Shown here: positions 62,324 through 64,000 of the stretch, piece by piece
How the letters are laid out: each line of letters starts with the position of its first letter
Position numbering within the stretch: position 1 is the first letter of the stretch
From: JADLHS01 sp044225555
GTDB lineage: Bacteria; Verrucomicrobiota; Verrucomicrobiia; Limisphaerales; JADLHS01
DNA length: 64,000 nucleotides
Direction of reading: 5' to 3'
Assembly (NCBI GenBank): GCA_044225555.1
Contig: JBGAIM010000009.1
Coordinates: 1 to 64,000, forward strand
Made by a program: the position numbers and the translations under genes
Notes under the pieces: generated by a model
The model's input: the letters and a program-made list of their open reading frames with translations, nothing else
What the model was told of the DNA's origin: nothing
Database searches by the model: none

Positions 62324-63670
62324 ATGTTCGGCATGTTCAAAAGGAAAACTGACTCTGCCGCAGTCCCTCCAAAACCGCCGGCAACCCCGCCGCCCCTCCC
62401 ACCCGCCTTGCCGAAATCTCCGCGAGAGGTTCATCGCTCGTTTACGCACGAATACATCCCCAGCAGTTTCATCCTTGGCCAACGCCGCGCGAAGTACCTC
62501 GCCGCACTCCTTGGTCCACAGTTGAAAGAAATCATGAAACAGAGTTGGCGCCAGGTGGCGGCGGAATTCGGAGAGAATCCGGCGCTAGCTGAAGAAATTG
62601 ATTTTACAACTTTCAAGAACGAGCCTTATGTCTGCAGCGTCTTTGAGTTTCCAACGGCTTGCTTTGCCGGTGAAGCTATCCTGGGGATGCTGGTAATTGG
62701 ACCGATTGTCGAATTCAAGAACGTCAATTGGCAGACGGTGCCGGCGCGATACTTCGTACTGGAGAAGGGTGAGGGGCCACAAACGCGATTGCTGGAATGG
62801 TCAGCCACAGGCTATCAACTGTTAAGTAGCGGCCCTCACGCCGGAACAGCACAAACCGCATTCACTGACATGGTCTTCGACCACGTCATGGGCAAGAAGA
62901 TTCCTACGGCAGAGCAAGTCGCCAAGAGGCTGCTAATCCTCCGGTGGATCTGCACCTACGCACAGGTTGTCCCGCTTGGTCAGCAACTAAATGCCCATTC
63001 AGATGTTAAACCCGACGCAAAAGCGGACTTGCACACCATTTTTGGAGGAATGTATTCCGCGAAACTCCATGAGGAAGGATTGTGGGAAGATGTATCCCCG
63101 CAGGAGCAGGACCTTTTTGCCCGACATGTTAAAGACATTTCCCTACAAGAATTGCTCAACGCACGCTGGCGCTTGGAGGCAGTCCAAGTCTTTATGTGGG
63201 CGCTTGGACTTTTACCTGGCCTGCCACCGTACGACCGACCAGCAAGTCCGGAACTGCTCAAAGAGATTCCGCAAATTGGCCCGGCGGACTTCGCTTCAAA
63301 AGCAAAGCTTCGTGACCACAAGGAAATCACTCACCAGCGGGAGCTCGCCGAACTGTGGCATTGGCGAAGCCGGACGCGCCAGCTCCAGGAAGCAGGAGAG
63401 CCTTGCCGAATCACAGAGACAATGAAAGCTGCCGGCCTGAAGTCGTATGAGGATATTGTTCGCATGTCAGCTAAACTCGCCGTGGAGCGGGGAGATTTAC
63501 CAACGAGCCTCGGGGATGACTACCCAATCATGAGCAAAGCCTACCGCGAACTGACAAACGATGAATGGAGTCAAGTTCGGTCTGTAACAGTGGAGCGGCA
63601 TTTCGCCCTTAATTGGCTGTGCGGCTACGCACCCGGTAATCAGTGGGACAATACGCCCACAGATACCTGA
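62324..63670 (+). CDS. DUF4272-containing protein
   Basis: 448 residues from MFGMFKRKTD. A Pro-rich segment (residues about 13-35) leads to a mixed alpha/beta domain (SFILGQRRAKYLAALLGPQL, then CSVFEFPTACFAGEAILGML) and then a DUF4272 domain with LNARWRLEAVQVFMWALGLL and PGLPPYDRPASPELL. The role of DUF4272 is unknown. AAAGGA lies 6 bp before ATG 62324, so this start is preferred to one 30 bp upstream. Codon use and lower GC make it stand apart slightly from neighbours. Confidence 0.75.
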   Translation: MFGMFKRKTDSAAVPPKPPATPPPLPPALPKSPREVHRSFTHEYIPSSFILGQRRAKYLAALLGPQLKEIMKQSWRQVAAEFGENPALAEEIDFTTFKNEPYVCSVFEFPTACFAGEAILGMLVIGPIVEFKNVNWQTVPARYFVLEKGEGPQTRLLEWSATGYQLLSSGPHAGTAQTAFTDMVFDHVMGKKIPTAEQVAKRLLILRWICTYAQVVPLGQQLNAHSDVKPDAKADLHTIFGGMYSAKLHEEGLWEDVSPQEQDLFARHVKDISLQELLNARWRLEAVQVFMWALGLLPGLPPYDRPASPELLKEIPQIGPADFASKAKLRDHKEITHQRELAELWHWRSRTRQLQEAGEPCRITETMKAAGLKSYEDIVRMSAKLAVERGDLPTSLGDDYPIMSKAYRELTNDEWSQVRSVTVERHFALNWLCGYAPGNQWDNTPTDT

Positions 63671-63688
63671 AGTAGCTCATTCAATTGT

Positions 63689-64000
63689 TCACACCAGCGC
63701 GCGGATGTTGACTTCGACCTTGAGAGTGCGATTCGTCGTGCCTTTGTAATTGCCCGTCACGGGCGGCACATCCGCATAGTCCCGGCCCACGGCAATCTTG
63801 ATGTAAGTCTCGTCCGCGGGGCGGTTGTGAGTCGGGTCCAACGCGCGCCAGCCCACGCCAGGAATCAGGACCTCCACCCAGGCGTGCGTCGCGCTGGCCG
63901 TTTCGGTGGCGAGATAACCGCTCACATACAACGCGGGAATTTTCAGTACCCGGCACAGTCCGATCATCACGTGCGCGAAGTCCTGACACACGCCGCGTTT
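63689..64000 (-). CDS. Transglutaminase-like protein (C-terminal part)
   Basis: 103 residues; the gene runs off the right edge. The Cys-protease core is present: GVCQDFAHVMIGLCR (catalytic Cys), ATHAWVEVLIPGVGW (His) and LDPTHNRPADETYI (Asp), then GRDYADVPPVTGNYKGTTNR, as in bacterial transglutaminase-like proteins that often accompany circularly permuted ATP-grasp/alpha-E genes. The N-terminus is missing. Confidence 0.88.
   Translation of the reverse strand, partial: KRGVCQDFAHVMIGLCRVLKIPALYVSGYLATETASATHAWVEVLIPGVGWRALDPTHNRPADETYIKIAVGRDYADVPPVTGNYKGTTNRTLKVEVNIRALV

Overview
The window looks like chromosomal DNA of a Verrucomicrobiota bacterium, probably of the Pedosphaera/Limisphaerales type. 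This is inferred from content: a Pirellula/Verrucomicrobium-type haem-binding dehydrogenase, DUF1080 (3-keto-disaccharide hydrolase) proteins, a TIGR03067-like domain, ThuA proteins, and repeated Tat-exported Gfo/Idh/MocA oxidoreductases. There is no phage, integrase, transposase or CRISPR array. Two tRNA genes are present, tRNA-Gly(CCC) and tRNA-Asp(GTC).

Layout. 1-6746 holds housekeeping and envelope genes: two small overlapping reading frames at the edge, adenine deaminase, tRNA-Gly, a GT4 glycosyltransferase, a hotdog thioesterase, a lipoprotein, a DMT-like membrane protein and a CoA-ligase-like enzyme. 6831-16361 is a seven-gene same-strand sugar cluster: cytochrome-type dehydrogenase, cupin isomerase, two TIM-barrel isomerases/epimerases, a Gfo/Idh/MocA oxidoreductase, DUF1080 and ThuA. 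16387-23749 is on the minus strand: LOG protein, a periplasmic coiled-coil protein, and a tight CorA - histidine kinase - NtrC regulator - GT39 run. 23933-29190 is a second sugar region with ThuA, two Tat-type oxidoreductases, YceI and a CBM9-like protein, followed by a decayed phosphoesterase beside tRNA-Asp.

30165-41577 is the most rearranged part. PolX is followed by a broken ABC-F gene start, then a 7 kb sensory cluster (CheB-CheR-PAS kinase fusion, REC-PAS kinase, three single-domain receivers), then a second ABC-F gene that has also lost its first Walker A. A perfect 140 bp repeat lies at both ABC-F junctions. 41590-52917 holds an adenylating enzyme, a DUF1080 gene with a damaged signal peptide, thiH-thiS, MscS, half-size TauE, DnaK-like Hsp70, an MBL hydrolase, a large exported protein, a trypsin-like protease and small membrane proteins. 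52928-58471 contains a double CDGSH protein and a small-GTPase module: MglA-like GTPase, three roadblock-like proteins, a REC-DUF4388 regulator and a helical partner. 58546-64000 has an Arg/Gly-rich protein of unknown function, SlyX, xylulokinase, a DUF4272 protein and a partial transglutaminase.

Two window-wide signals stand out. First, a repeated promoter layout (TTG-type -35, 16-18 bp, TANNNT-like -10) places the start codon exactly 6 bp after the -10 in front of about twelve genes, which predicts leaderless mRNAs. Second, heptanucleotide tandem repeats sit inside or at the ends of genes. The strongest candidate for an undescribed system is the GTPase/roadblock/REC-DUF4388 module; the 3-keto-sugar cluster and the CheB-CheR kinase cluster come next.
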